From contig OMXX01000015.1 in the NCBI GenBank assembly GCA_900315105.1, positions 9,315-73,314 on the forward strand: 64,000 nt of DNA. Reading direction: 5' to 3'. This stretch comes from an uncultured Prevotellaceae bacterium. Lineage in GTDB: Bacteria; Bacteroidota; Bacteroidia; Bacteroidales; Bacteroidaceae. A program made the translations under genes and the position numbers. The notes beneath the pieces were generated by a model, which searched no databases, was not told the origin of the DNA, and saw nothing but the letters and a program-made list of their open reading frames with translations. Positions within the stretch are counted from its first letter, which is position 1. Every line of letters starts with the position of its first letter. Of the stretch, positions 16,355 through 26,258 are shown piece after piece.

Positions 16355-17473
16355 TTACCAATTCATTAAATTCTTCAAGAACGGAATCAGCTCAGATGCC
16401 ATTTTATGATGCTGTGCCACACTTGGATGCCAGTCAGCGCCATAACCGAGGTCGCCTGTCTGGAAACTCATATCAAAGCGATAGATTTCCTTATCACCTT
16501 TCTTGTGCGCTTCATTCATAACTTCATCCATAGTCTTCTTGGCAAGTATGAGAGCATCATCTCCCATCATAGAACCACTCAGAAGCACTATTTTTGCCTT
16601 TGGATAATGGTCGCGCACCTGTTTAACAAGATTTACATATCCCTGCTTCAGAAGCTTTGGATCAGCACCCTTGGTACTTGTATCGTTAGTTCCGAGATTA
16701 ATGCAAACAAGCTGCGGAGTATATCGGGAGAAATCCCAGTTCTCTGTTTTGTCATAGAGAAGAGTATGCGTATATTCCGTATTCATATTGATGGAATCAC
16801 CCGTAACAGGACCGTCATAGCAACGATACACACCAATACCACTACGTGCCACTACCTGATGGATAGCACCAAGAGCCTGTGCCGTTAGGTTTGCATATGT
16901 ATAGTAATGGTTGCATGTCTCATCCTGAAAATGGTCCGCACGATCTGTGTCCTCTACCCCATAGCCGCATGTAATGGAATTACCAATAAACTCTATTTTT
17001 CTTTCTGGCATAGCAGGAGCCTCGAGCATCTTCGCATTCTCATCAAGTATGAAACCACGGAACTCTCCAATACGCTCATAGCCCTCAGTAACATACATAG
17101 CGTTCACCTCATGTCGTCCTTCAGGAAGGGCAGCTGCAAGAGATACGACAGAGTCACGCTCTGAGTTGAAACCCACCTTGAATGCCTTGCTACCATCTAT
17201 ACGCACCATGAAATAACCACTCTTCGGCTTGGCTATCATCTTTAGGGATGTACCGGTGAAGGCAGCACGAATCTGTACGCCTGGGAATGTGAAAGAAGGC
17301 GATTGCGGATTACGGAAACTTACACGACCTACATACTGAATATTACCGTCTGTTGCTGGAATAATGTTACCTGACTGTTTGATTGTTGAAACATTCTGCG
17401 CTGAGACTGTCATTGTCATCATCGCGATAGAAAGACCTAACATAGCCTTCCCAAAGTTTTGCTTGTTTAGCAT
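16355..17473 (-). CDS. CE2-type SGNH acetyl esterase (xylan de-acetylation)
   Basis: A secreted 372-residue esterase. A signal peptide (MLNKQNFGKAMLGLSIAMMT, cleavage near SAQ) is followed by a beta-sandwich domain to about residue 150 and an SGNH hydrolase domain. The nucleophile Ser is in FIGNSITCGYG near residue 165, the Asn block in INLGTNDTS near residue 263 and the catalytic His in WHPSVAQHHKMA near residue 352. This domain order is that of carbohydrate esterase family 2, which removes acetyl groups from xylan and other sugars. Its place next to the kinase and xylanase genes supports this, and rumen Prevotella xyn clusters also carry an acetyl esterase. Confidence 0.88.
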   Translation of the reverse strand: MLNKQNFGKAMLGLSIAMMTMTVSAQNVSTIKQSGNIIPATDGNIQYVGRVSFRNPQSPSFTFPGVQIRAAFTGTSLKMIAKPKSGYFMVRIDGSKAFKVGFNSERDSVVSLAAALPEGRHEVNAMYVTEGYERIGEFRGFILDENAKMLEAPAMPERKIEFIGNSITCGYGVEDTDRADHFQDETCNHYYTYANLTAQALGAIHQVVARSGIGVYRCYDGPVTGDSINMNTEYTHTLLYDKTENWDFSRYTPQLVCINLGTNDTSTKGADPKLLKQGYVNLVKQVRDHYPKAKIVLLSGSMMGDDALILAKKTMDEVMNEAHKKGDKEIYRFDMSFQTGDLGYGADWHPSVAQHHKMASELIPFLKNLMNW

Positions 17474-17505
17474 GTTGATTCTTAATAGCGTTTTATTGTT
17501 AATTT

Positions 17506-19761
17506 TCAGTTATTTAAAGGCAGTTGGAATACAAACCTTGCACCATTCGTGTATGATGTGTCAAGATGAACGTCACCCTTGAGAATGGTTGCAATAGTCT
17601 TGCAGATGCTAAGACCAAGTCCTGCTCCCTGCTTGAAGACATTGAGTTTGGTGAAACGCTCAAAAATATGCTCTGCCTCGTCGGCTGGCACACCAGTACC
17701 AGTATCGGTAACAGAGAACGTAATCATGCCAGGCTTCTCCGTTAATGAAGAATGCACGTGTATCTCACCTTTCTCCGTATGCTTGCAAGCATTGGTGAGG
17801 AAGTTTACGAGTACCTGCTGAATACGATGCTCATCCGACTTTATAGTATAGTCGTCATCCACGTCACTGGTATAGTACAATCTCACACCGTCAGGCAAGC
17901 GTATCTCTGCCGTCTTCATAGACTGTCGGCATACATCATTGCATCTCACGTCAGAAATTGTCACAAGGAACTGTCCTCGCTCCACATCACCAATGCTGAG
18001 GATATCGTTCACAAGCATGATAAGCAGCTCTGAGTTATTCTGTATATACTTCACATACTCTTCCTTCTCCTGTGGCGTAACTACGTCATCTGGCATTGAG
18101 AGCAACTGCGAGAATCCTACCACGGCATTGAGCGGAGTACGAATCTCATGACTCACGTTCTGTACGAACATCGTCTTCAACTGGTCAGAACGCTCAGCCT
18201 TTTCCTTTGCCTCTCGAAGTTCATTCTGCGTATTCATCAGCTCCGTGGTGTCGATGGCGAAGATGTGAATCACATTATCGTCCTTACCGAGCAGCACGAG
18301 CATCTCATGGAAGCATTGCAATTCCTTCATCTCGTATGAGAATCGTATCGCCTTCTTCTTTTCCCTCAAGCCTTCGGAAATATGACGTATCAGCACCTCC
18401 GTAGATCCAGGATAAACATTCATCATTCCGTCGTATGCCACAGGCACATTCATCTTCTCCATATTCTTCTCAAAGGCGAGATTCACCTTCAATGCCTTCA
18501 GATCCACTATTTCACCCTCTTCGTTGTAGATAAGCTCCCAACTACTGTAATTGAACGGAGCATTCTTGATGAGCGTGTCGTATCGTTCGGATGAATCCCA
18601 CAAAGCCTTTTGCTTCTTGTAGAGGAAGAAAAATAGTGCCGTAAAACCTAAAAGGGCAAGCACGACAAGCAATAGGACCACAACATGATACTCCTGCCAT
18701 ATCGTAGGTGGAAGGTTTACTATATTCCATTCTCCCTCATGTCCACGAGGGTCGAATCCATAGTGACTTAGCACCTGATAGTTTACTGTAGGCTTATCTC
18801 TGGAAATGGTTACAAAAGGAATGTTACGAGGACTCTCTCCACGATCTATTACCGCACATACCATACTCTGTAAGGTATTCTTGAATTCTTCATGGTTATA
18901 TGACACGAAGCCTGCCGTCTGACAATCAGCATCCATCATCGTATAATAGATGCTATACATAAGACTGGACCTTTCCAACGAACGTCTGACACCAATGTAT
19001 GGCATAGTACGGTCGTGCATATCAGACTTTGTATGCCAGTTGCAATATATGAAAGCTGTGGAATTCTTGTCTTTGCTATAAGCAAGAGAATAGAGGTTGC
19101 GATAGTTTATTTCACGAGGATGAAGAGGTGTGAAACTGTATCCCAGAGCCTTTGAAACCTTTTGCATGTTCAACTCTATCTCACGGGCAACGAATTCTTC
19201 TCCCGTAATGAAATAGAGATTCTTGACGTATGGCTGGTTCTTGCTGATGAGATCAATAGTCTCACTCATATACACAGGCGAATACACGAATGTCATATTC
19301 TTTCCCCTTGCAAAGTTCTTCATAGGAATTCTATGAGTGCCAATCTTTGGCAACGAGTCACACACATAGTCTTTCGTGCATACATAGTTCAATTCTCCAA
19401 GAAGAACCATCGGCACATTAGGCCATGCCCTGTCAAAGTCATCAGCAAGAATGTAGTTTCCTGGACCGAATATCACGATAAGGTCCGGTCGCTTTGAAGA
19501 AAAATGATTAAATATTGTATTGGCTTGCTCATCATACTCCTTAACACTCCTGAAAGAAGAGTTTCGCATAACAGCCGACCATATCCTGAGATCTGGTCGG
19601 GTGTTCTCAAGCATGTGTATCGGTTCAAGGGTGTTTACTGCCCATGTGCCCGACATTGGGAATGGGCACACAACCAATACGTCTTTCTTGTCATTGGCAA
19701 GCAATGGCATTAAGAACACTATGCTTATTATCGTTAGTATGAACCTCTTCAAGTTGTGCAA
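17506..19761 (-). CDS. Membrane sensor histidine kinase of the xylan locus
   Basis: A 751-residue kinase. It has an N-terminal signal/anchor (KRFILTIISIVFLMPLLA), a periplasmic region resembling an ABC substrate-binding domain (residues about 25-340), one transmembrane helix (VVVLLLVVLALLGFTALFFF near residue 360), a PAS-like segment and a kinase core. The H box is NVSHEIRTPLNAVVGFSQLL with the phosphorylated His, the N box is VLVNFLTNACKHT, and GTGVPADEAEHIFERF and GAGLGLSICKTIA complete the ATP site. No ATG is available: the frame starts with TTG at 19761, or with TTG at 19752 giving MKRFIL. Unlike hybrid regulators it has no receiver or DNA-binding domain, and no response regulator is in the window. 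It probably senses xylo-oligosaccharides (inferred). Confidence 0.9.
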   Translation of the reverse strand: MHNLKRFILTIISIVFLMPLLANDKKDVLVVCPFPMSGTWAVNTLEPIHMLENTRPDLRIWSAVMRNSSFRSVKEYDEQANTIFNHFSSKRPDLIVIFGPGNYILADDFDRAWPNVPMVLLGELNYVCTKDYVCDSLPKIGTHRIPMKNFARGKNMTFVYSPVYMSETIDLISKNQPYVKNLYFITGEEFVAREIELNMQKVSKALGYSFTPLHPREINYRNLYSLAYSKDKNSTAFIYCNWHTKSDMHDRTMPYIGVRRSLERSSLMYSIYYTMMDADCQTAGFVSYNHEEFKNTLQSMVCAVIDRGESPRNIPFVTISRDKPTVNYQVLSHYGFDPRGHEGEWNIVNLPPTIWQEYHVVVLLLVVLALLGFTALFFFLYKKQKALWDSSERYDTLIKNAPFNYSSWELIYNEEGEIVDLKALKVNLAFEKNMEKMNVPVAYDGMMNVYPGSTEVLIRHISEGLREKKKAIRFSYEMKELQCFHEMLVLLGKDDNVIHIFAIDTTELMNTQNELREAKEKAERSDQLKTMFVQNVSHEIRTPLNAVVGFSQLLSMPDDVVTPQEKEEYVKYIQNNSELLIMLVNDILSIGDVERGQFLVTISDVRCNDVCRQSMKTAEIRLPDGVRLYYTSDVDDDYTIKSDEHRIQQVLVNFLTNACKHTEKGEIHVHSSLTEKPGMITFSVTDTGTGVPADEAEHIFERFTKLNVFKQGAGLGLSICKTIATILKGDVHLDTSYTNGARFVFQLPLNN

Positions 19762-19788
19762 GAATTATTACTTAACTGGGGTTGGTTG

Positions 19789-19796
19789 CAAAATTA
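19789..19796 (-). promoter_or_regulatory. Promoter -7 box for the kinase-esterase-SDR operon
   Basis: TAATTTTG on the minus strand lies 28 bp before the TTG start of the sensor kinase. Confidence 0.6.
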
Positions 19797-19880
19797 ATAA
19801 AATTAATTCACAAAGTAGAATAAAATTACAAAAAAAGCAGTCTTTTAGTGTAAAAACACGTATATTGGTTCAAATATACA

Positions 19881-19920
19881 AAAAACATTCCCATCGACAA
19901 GCAAAATATCGATGGGAATG
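19881..19920 (-). terminator. Terminator of the transporter-GH10-GH43 operon
   Basis: A 12-bp perfect stem CATTCCCATCGA/TCGATGGGAATG (19886-19897 and 19909-19920) ends, in the minus direction, in a T-run (AAAAA at 19881-19885). Confidence 0.9.
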
Positions 19921-19943
19921 CGAATATCATATACGAATTATTA

Positions 19944-20969
19944 TTATCCTTCAATTGTCTGGATTGTACCGTCCTCATTGTAGTGAAGCTCTGCAACCTT
20001 CAATGAACGAAGGCTGTTCACACCACCTGATGGAGCTGAGTCGTGATGGAAGAGATACCACTTGCCCTTGAACTCAATGATTGAGTGGTGAGTTGTCCAA
20101 CCAGCCTTTACAGGAGTGAGTACAACTCCCTTGTAAGTGAATGGGCCATAAGGGCTATCACCGACTGCATAGCAAATCATGTGAGTGTCACCTGTTGAAT
20201 AAGAGAAATAGTACTTACCCTTATACTTGTGCATCCATGAAGCCTCGAAGAAACGATGTGGATCGTCTGCCTTCAATGGCTTGCCATCTTCACCGAGAAT
20301 GATTACAGGCTTTGGATCCTCAGCAAAACCAAGCATATCGTCAGCCAAACGTGCTACACGTGATGGAAGAGCGTCGGTCTCTGACTTCTTTGCTGGTACA
20401 ATAGGATCTGTGTCTCCTGGAGGTGGAGCTGCAACACCTGACTCGTTGAATGAAATCTTATTGTCCTTGTACCACTGAAGCTGACCGCCCCAGATACCAC
20501 CGAAGTAGAAATAGTACTTACCGTCCTCATCCTTGAACACAGCATAGTCGATAGAGTATGAACCATGCATAGGATCCTTCAAAGGAACGAATGGACCTTC
20601 TGGCTTGTCTGATACGGCAATACCTGTACGGAAGATATCAGTCTTGTCCTTTGCTGGGAAATACATGAAATACTTGCCGTCCTTCTCCTGAACATCATTG
20701 TCCCAAAGCTGGTGGCTTGCCCATGGAATATCCTTGAGGTCAAGGATGCAACCATGATCCACGAGTTCCTTCTCACCACGGCATACAGCCTCGAGGTCGT
20801 CAGTAGAGAACACGTGATAATCCTTCATCTCATACTCTGCGCCTGAGTCGTCATCACCTACACCGGCATCCCAGTCGTGAGATGGATATATATACACTCT
20901 GCCATTCCAAACATGGACAGATGGGTCAGCCATATAGTCTTTTGGCCAAAGATAGAATTTTCCTTCCAT
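19944..20969 (-). CDS. GH43 beta-xylosidase / alpha-L-arabinofuranosidase, cytosolic
   Basis: A 341-residue five-bladed beta-propeller hydrolase of family GH43. Likely catalytic residues are Asp in YMADPSVHVWNGRVY near residue 15 (general base), Asp in SYSIDYAVFKDEDGKYYFY near residue 145 and Glu in FFEASWMHKYKGKYYFSYS near residue 243 (general acid). There is no signal peptide, so it should act in the cytoplasm on oligosaccharides imported by the GPH symporter encoded in the same unit. The rumen Prevotella enzyme XynB occupies the equivalent place beside a GH10 gene. The split between xylosidase and arabinosidase activity cannot be read from sequence. Confidence 0.9.
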   Translation of the reverse strand: MEGKFYLWPKDYMADPSVHVWNGRVYIYPSHDWDAGVGDDDSGAEYEMKDYHVFSTDDLEAVCRGEKELVDHGCILDLKDIPWASHQLWDNDVQEKDGKYFMYFPAKDKTDIFRTGIAVSDKPEGPFVPLKDPMHGSYSIDYAVFKDEDGKYYFYFGGIWGGQLQWYKDNKISFNESGVAAPPPGDTDPIVPAKKSETDALPSRVARLADDMLGFAEDPKPVIILGEDGKPLKADDPHRFFEASWMHKYKGKYYFSYSTGDTHMICYAVGDSPYGPFTYKGVVLTPVKAGWTTHHSIIEFKGKWYLFHHDSAPSGGVNSLRSLKVAELHYNEDGTIQTIEG

Positions 20970-21089
20970 TGTTGTTATTGTTAATTAAAAATTTACTTTT
21001 TAAATGAAAAATGAATAACGGAATGCGGATTACCCGTTAAGGCTTCTGCGTTATTTTAATTTTTCACTTTTCATTTTACATGTTATTGT

Positions 21090-22220
21090 TTAAAACTTGA
21101 ACTTTCCATCGCGGTCGAATGGCAATGGGTAGTCTGTACGACCGGGGATTGGGAAATCATTCTTCCAAGAAGATGCATCCGTTACACCCCAGAAAGTAAC
21201 ACGCTTCACGTTCTTTGAATACTTATTGACGATGTCAAAAAGCTGCTTGAAGCGATCCTGCCAAGGTTTCAACTGCTTCTTGGTTATGCCATTCTTGTAA
21301 GGATCCTTCTCCGGTGAATACTGGAAACGGGTAGCCACATCGGCACCAGTATAAGGATTCGGGAGAATTGACATATCCGTCTCTGTTAGCTGAACGTCAA
21401 CACCGGCATCAATGAATGCCTTGACTGATTTCTCATATTCTTCAAATTCTGGGAAATCCATACCGATATGAGTCTGCAAGCCTACAGCATCTATACGTAT
21501 TCCCTTGCTCTTGAGACGCTGGATAACCTTTACCACAGTTGCACGCTTTCCAGGCTCAGCCATAGAATAGTCGTTGTAATAAAGCTCTGCATTAGGGTCG
21601 GCCTCCTGTGCACATTGGAAAGCCCAGTCGATATATTCCTCCCCCATAATCTTATAGAAGTCGCTGTTACGGTAAGAGCCATCGTCTTCGATACATTCGT
21701 TGGCTACATCATACCCCTTGATCTTTCCGCGGAAATGTCCATAGACGGTATTGATATAGTTACGCATATTCTCCTTGAGTTGTTCTTTGCTTACTAGACT
21801 TCCATCCTCATTGTGACAAATCCAACTTGCACACTGAGAGTGCCATATAGGAGCATGGCCTATAATTGCAAGATTATGCTTCTGCGCATACTCCACAAAT
21901 TGATCGGCCAAAACAAAATCATAAATGCCTTTCTTCGGTGAAATAACCTCCGATTTCATGCAGTTTTCGGCAGTCACACAGTTAAACTCACCCGGTACTA
22001 CGCTCATCTCTATCTTCATCTGATCACGATTACCGACGAGCTTATAGCTTGGATCATTTAACTGATGCTCCGAAAGCCCCAAATCGGCAGCCACAAGCCA
22101 TTGGTTGACTGTGGCGCCGATAAGGATATTTTCTGCAGGAATCAGTTTGCGAAGCTGCATGTTCTGGGCATTAATGCTGAGAGAGCAAAGCAACGCTGCC
22201 GATAAAAAAACTTTCTTCAT
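21090..22220 (-). CDS. Secreted GH10 endo-1,4-beta-xylanase
   Basis: A 376-residue secreted enzyme that cleaves internal bonds of xylan. The signal peptide is MKKVFLSAALLCSLSINAQ. GH10 landmarks are present: GHAPIWHSQCASWIC near residue 118, the acid/base Glu in GYDVANECIEDDG near residue 170 and the nucleophile Glu in VQLTETDMSI near residue 278. There is no carbohydrate-binding module, and the length equals a bare GH10 domain. It lies between the GPH transporter and the GH43 gene; the 120-bp gap to GH43 contains an imperfect inverted repeat (AAATGAAAAATGAATAACG and its partner). Confidence 0.95.
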   Translation of the reverse strand: MKKVFLSAALLCSLSINAQNMQLRKLIPAENILIGATVNQWLVAADLGLSEHQLNDPSYKLVGNRDQMKIEMSVVPGEFNCVTAENCMKSEVISPKKGIYDFVLADQFVEYAQKHNLAIIGHAPIWHSQCASWICHNEDGSLVSKEQLKENMRNYINTVYGHFRGKIKGYDVANECIEDDGSYRNSDFYKIMGEEYIDWAFQCAQEADPNAELYYNDYSMAEPGKRATVVKVIQRLKSKGIRIDAVGLQTHIGMDFPEFEEYEKSVKAFIDAGVDVQLTETDMSILPNPYTGADVATRFQYSPEKDPYKNGITKKQLKPWQDRFKQLFDIVNKYSKNVKRVTFWGVTDASSWKNDFPIPGRTDYPLPFDRDGKFKF

Positions 22221-22267
22221 TCAGTTATAAATAACGTTCCGTTTGATTCCTAAATACGATGTTTTTT

Positions 22268-23665
22268 TTATTTATTTTTATGTCTTTCCTCAATTTCCTT
22301 GTTGATCTCGTCAAGTCTCTCATCTGTAAGAGGATACTTATAGATAAGGTATCCTACAACGATAAGGAGCATGGCAGGAATGATACAAGTGAACCAAAGA
22401 ATTGCATTTTGTGCTGTTGCAGAATAGTCTGCAAGTTTGATATAATATGCATTTACAGGTGCACTTATGAATGAAGCAAGGAATACAACGATGAAGATAC
22501 TGAGCACAAGCTGAAGGCACTTGTTAGCCTTGAACTCTGCAAACATCTCACCGTATGTTACCGGTTTCTCTGGTGTTGTAGCGATTCTTTCCTTACAGCC
22601 GGAGAAACAGAAAAGCAAAAGGAAGAAACCAACGATTGCGAAGATACATGTAACGACGAACCAAGCGTTAGGTGCTATAGGCAAGGCTGATGCCTCACTT
22701 GCCAAGTCGAAGCCAATCATTCCCATTACCAATGGAGTAATCCAACCTGCGATAGAGAAGCCTGCCTTAAAGGCAACACCTGCAAGAGCATTAACGGTAG
22801 CAGCAGGACGGTTTCCTGTACGGTATTCTGCCTCTGTGATTACCTCTGGAACAAGAGCCCACATAAGAGAACCGACGAGAAGACCTACACCAGTCATTAC
22901 CTTTGCTGTCTGAACGAGTGTATTGCAACTTTCTACATCAAAGAACTTACCTATGATATACAGGATGCAGAATCCTACAAAGCCGATAGCAAGAAGCATG
23001 TAGTAAAGGCCCTTCTTACCCAGCCAGCTCTTCAACATTGGCAAAGATGGCAGGATAACGAAAGCAGGAATTGTACCAATAGCCATGAAAATAGCCTGAT
23101 TCCAGTTGATTGCTTCGTGAACTACCATAGCAAGACCGATAGGGAAACCTGCCTGAACTACAATCTGACCGATATTAGCACATACCATACGGGTTGATGT
23201 AAGCTTGAGCACCTCATCGTTATCACGGGTCATACTTGCCATGATTGAGCCGTAAGGAATATTCACCACTGAATATATCATGCTAAGAACTGTATAGCTG
23301 ACTGTAGCATATACAATCTTCATTGTTGTTGACCATTCAGCTGCCTGAGGAAGCATCAACAAACATGCTGCTACAGTAAGAGGAATACCACCGTAAAGAA
23401 GATAAGCACGGTACTTTCCTAACTTTGGATTACGATTATCAATATATCGTCCAACTACAGGACTCCAGAAACAGTCTATAAGTCGAACTGAGAGAATAAG
23501 TCCGCTGACAAATGCAGGATTGATTTTCAAAACTGTAGTAAGGTAAAGCATCAAGTAGCATGCCACCGTCTGGAATATCAAATTCTGTGCCAAATCGCCC
23601 GATCCATAACCGATGCGCTGAGCCCATGATAGCTTGTAAAAGCCGTTTGATTCGTTTGTTGTCAT
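22268..23665 (-). CDS. GPH-family (glycoside-pentoside-hexuronide) sugar:cation symporter
   Basis: A 465-residue inner-membrane protein with about 12 transmembrane helices. The N-terminus QRIGYGSGDLAQNLIFQTVA and the loop SPVVGRYIDNRNPKLGKYRA near residue 70 are the signature of the GPH family (XynB/MelB type). It is probably the importer of xylo-oligosaccharides or xylobiose. It leads the GPH-GH10-GH43 unit, preceded by its own promoter 45 bp upstream. Confidence 0.92.
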   Translation of the reverse strand: MTTNESNGFYKLSWAQRIGYGSGDLAQNLIFQTVACYLMLYLTTVLKINPAFVSGLILSVRLIDCFWSPVVGRYIDNRNPKLGKYRAYLLYGGIPLTVAACLLMLPQAAEWSTTMKIVYATVSYTVLSMIYSVVNIPYGSIMASMTRDNDEVLKLTSTRMVCANIGQIVVQAGFPIGLAMVVHEAINWNQAIFMAIGTIPAFVILPSLPMLKSWLGKKGLYYMLLAIGFVGFCILYIIGKFFDVESCNTLVQTAKVMTGVGLLVGSLMWALVPEVITEAEYRTGNRPAATVNALAGVAFKAGFSIAGWITPLVMGMIGFDLASEASALPIAPNAWFVVTCIFAIVGFFLLLFCFSGCKERIATTPEKPVTYGEMFAEFKANKCLQLVLSIFIVVFLASFISAPVNAYYIKLADYSATAQNAILWFTCIIPAMLLIVVGYLIYKYPLTDERLDEINKEIEERHKNK

Positions 23666-23709
23666 TTGATTGTGTAGAATTTATTTTTTATAGTTTAAAG
23701 ATTTTCGTG

Positions 23710-23717
23710 CAAAGATA
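23710..23717 (-). promoter_or_regulatory. Promoter -7 box for the GPH-GH10-GH43 operon
   Basis: TATCTTTG on the minus strand lies 45 bp before the symporter ATG, followed on the message by GCACG. Confidence 0.7.
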
Positions 23718-23796
23718 AGTATTTCTTTCTTATCTGCAAAGTCAATATTGAAAAAAAATATTAAATTGAAACAAATTCGTAATATTTTTCAACATC

Positions 23797-23939
23797 GGCC
23801 CCTCACCTGCCCTATGGGCATCCTCTCCCCAAGGGGCGAGGAAAAAGTCACTATTTCAAATCACGACTTTACGCGAACAGAGGTAATTTCCTCCTCGCCC
23901 CTTGGGGAGAGGGTGTCACGTAGTGACGGGTGAGGGGCT
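23797..23939. repeat. GC-rich palindromic repeat, copy 1
   Basis: The arms CTCTCCCCAAGGGGCGAGG and the reverse complement of it, with GCCCCTCACC at the outer ends, enclose an AT-richer centre. A near-identical element of 137 bp lies at 50066-50202. This copy separates the GH67 gene from the symporter promoter. Confidence 0.9.
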
Positions 23940-23952
23940 GTAGTGAGTCTTT

Positions 23953-25983
23953 TTACGGTAGCTTGTCAAACGGTGCCCTTGTATAGTTGTCTATAGGCAG
24001 GTTGTACTTCTGTAAATCCTCGAATTTATATTTAGGTGCAGGACTGTCAAGAGGCAGTTTCATGCCTGAGAACTGCTGGAAATACAGCAGACAGGCATCC
24101 CTCCACCACCACGCATCCTTTGCCTGACGGTCGAAGTTCAACTTCTGAGCTTCATAGCGCTCTGAATCCACGTATGGCTTCATCTGATTCCAAATACGGG
24201 CAAATGCCTCTGCCTGACGCACACCTTGATCGTATGTATGGCATAATGCCTCCCACAGGGTCTCACCATTGTGCATCTTGTGATTCCAAGGCACATGATG
24301 GAACCAAAGCAGCAACTGCTCTGGACATTCATCCACCTTATTATATATATTGAACAAGGCATCTGGATATTGCCTTACATTCTGCGAACCATTCATAGTA
24401 CGGTCAAAGCCGATTCCTGCCTTGTCTGCCTTGTGATAGTACTTTGGCTTCCAGTCCTCACGCCATCCCTTTGGATCACACCAAGGCTCAGGACCATAGT
24501 GATGACCTCCTGCAAAGATATGGTGAAGTCCGAGAGGCATCATATACCTAACTACCGCTTCCCTACTCTCCATAAGGACATCTGTCATAGACTCAACGAA
24601 TGCCTTATCCGTGGTATATGTCATTTTCAGCCACTCATCGGCTATCTGCTGCGGAGTGATAGCATCATTCCATGCCATCCTGCCAAAGGCATACCAGTTA
24701 ACCTGTGTCATATCGCTTCCGCACCAGTTCCTCATATCGCCCACATTGGCAACACCTGCCACGGCATCATATTTCTTAACACGAGCATGCTTCTTTACAA
24801 CATCAAAGAACTCCTTCCACATACTTGCAAGGAAACACGTGTGGATGCTCTCACCTGTATATTCCTGTGTAATCTGGAACTCTGGCATTACAGGTGTCTT
24901 TTCCAATGAGAAGAATAATGGAGATACCGGCTCACGTGGCTGAAAGTCTATAGGACCATTCTTTACCTGTATAATCACGTTCTCACGGAACTGACCGTCA
25001 AGCGGCATAAACTCATCGTATGCCTGTGAAGCACGATCCGTACCCTTTGGAGAATACACGAAAGCACGCCACATAACTATTGGCTTAGGAGTATTAGCCG
25101 CATGTTTCGTTAAGCCAAAGCCCTTATTCAGGGCATCAGCAAGCATATTCGCACCATCGGCATGGTTTCTGCCATAATCCATAGGACCTGGCTCTCCTTC
25201 AGAGTTTGCCTTCACGAGGAAACCGCCGAAGTCAGGAATCATCTTGTATATCTCAACACATTTCCTATTCCACCACTCCACGACTTTCTTGTCAAGTGGA
25301 TCTGCGGTTTCCAAACCGCCGATAACCTTCGGTGTGGCAAAGTTGATTGAGAGGAACACCCTTATGCCGTATGGGCGCAAGGCGTCTGCAATACGCTTTG
25401 TCTCAGCGAGTTTCTTGGCATCAAGCATCAGCGGCTTGGCATTCACGTTGTTCAGCACAGTAGCATTGATACCAACCGAAGCACACGCACGACCATATTC
25501 CTTAACAATCTCAAGGTCAGCCATACCACCTTCCTTCCAAAAGATACTCTTGCCCGAGAATCCGCGCTCTACAGTACCATTTGGATTATCCCAATGGTTC
25601 AAAATACGGAGATTTGAAGTAGGTGAATCTGTCATGGTCTTAACAGTCTCTCCTGTCTGCTGCAACCTCAACAAAGTATATGCACCATACAGAATTCCAT
25701 TCTCTGTAGATGACGATACTGTAACGACACCATTATCATTACTGATGGAATATGTATCGTCCGTTGATTTACCTGTTAAAGAGAGAATTACCTGTCCACC
25801 TTTCCAGTATTGCTTCAACTCATTTGTAGCGGTAGTAACAACTACCGATTTCTTTACTCCTTGTGTTCTGACATTTGCAGGAGCATCATTCTTTGATATC
25901 CTGAGCCACAAAGAATGGCCATCTTCTGCCTTAGTCAGAGAGACTCCTAAAAAGAGTAACAATGTTAAATATAATTTCTTCAT
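23953..25983 (-). CDS. Secreted GH67 xylan alpha-glucuronidase
   Basis: A 676-residue secreted enzyme that removes (4-O-methyl-)glucuronic acid from the ends of xylo-oligosaccharides. The signal peptide is MKKLYLTLLLFLGVSLTKA. Family landmarks are FLVKANSEGEPGPMDYGRNH near residue 258, LGLHHIFAGGHHYGPEPWCD near residue 485 and WFHHVPWNHKMHNGETLWE near residue 555. An N-terminal GH67N-type domain covers about residues 25-130. Transcribed from its own promoter just upstream, in the same direction as the rest of the xylan module. Confidence 0.95.
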   Translation of the reverse strand: MKKLYLTLLLFLGVSLTKAEDGHSLWLRISKNDAPANVRTQGVKKSVVVTTATNELKQYWKGGQVILSLTGKSTDDTYSISNDNGVVTVSSSTENGILYGAYTLLRLQQTGETVKTMTDSPTSNLRILNHWDNPNGTVERGFSGKSIFWKEGGMADLEIVKEYGRACASVGINATVLNNVNAKPLMLDAKKLAETKRIADALRPYGIRVFLSINFATPKVIGGLETADPLDKKVVEWWNRKCVEIYKMIPDFGGFLVKANSEGEPGPMDYGRNHADGANMLADALNKGFGLTKHAANTPKPIVMWRAFVYSPKGTDRASQAYDEFMPLDGQFRENVIIQVKNGPIDFQPREPVSPLFFSLEKTPVMPEFQITQEYTGESIHTCFLASMWKEFFDVVKKHARVKKYDAVAGVANVGDMRNWCGSDMTQVNWYAFGRMAWNDAITPQQIADEWLKMTYTTDKAFVESMTDVLMESREAVVRYMMPLGLHHIFAGGHHYGPEPWCDPKGWREDWKPKYYHKADKAGIGFDRTMNGSQNVRQYPDALFNIYNKVDECPEQLLLWFHHVPWNHKMHNGETLWEALCHTYDQGVRQAEAFARIWNQMKPYVDSERYEAQKLNFDRQAKDAWWWRDACLLYFQQFSGMKLPLDSPAPKYKFEDLQKYNLPIDNYTRAPFDKLP

Positions 25984-25986
25984 GAA

Positions 25987-25996
25987 ACCGATCGGT
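25987..25996. promoter_or_regulatory. Palindrome ACCGATCGGT in the GH67 leader
   Basis: A perfect 10-bp palindrome sits between the GH67 -7 box and the ATG. It could be an operator; no second copy is seen before the other xylan genes. Confidence 0.3.
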
Positions 25997-26012
25997 CTTA
26001 ATTATTCAGGTA

Positions 26013-26020
26013 CAAAGATA
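26013..26020 (-). promoter_or_regulatory. GH67 promoter -7 box
   Basis: TATCTTTG on the minus strand lies 30 bp before the GH67 ATG. Confidence 0.7.
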
Positions 26021-26136
26021 ATAAAAAATATCCGAAAAACAAGATATTTTATCACATATTTACATATAAACACCTAAAATATAAATCAAAATGTAAGTTT
26101 TTCGACCATTTCATCGGTCTTTCCGTCTAAAATTTG

Positions 26137-26144
26137 TATCTTTG
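26137..26144 (+). promoter_or_regulatory. Promoter -7 box for the 122-residue protein gene
   Basis: TATCTTTG followed by CAAAT gives a consensus -7 box; the leader to the ATG at 26259 would be about 108 nt. Confidence 0.65.
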
Positions 26145-26258
26145 CAAATAAAAAAGTTTGGTGTTGGATGTTTGGTGATGGGTATTGGTGGACAGTCAAA
26201 AACTCTAAACCAAAAACTATAAACTTTACCTCCTAAACTCAAAATAAGACATAAATAT

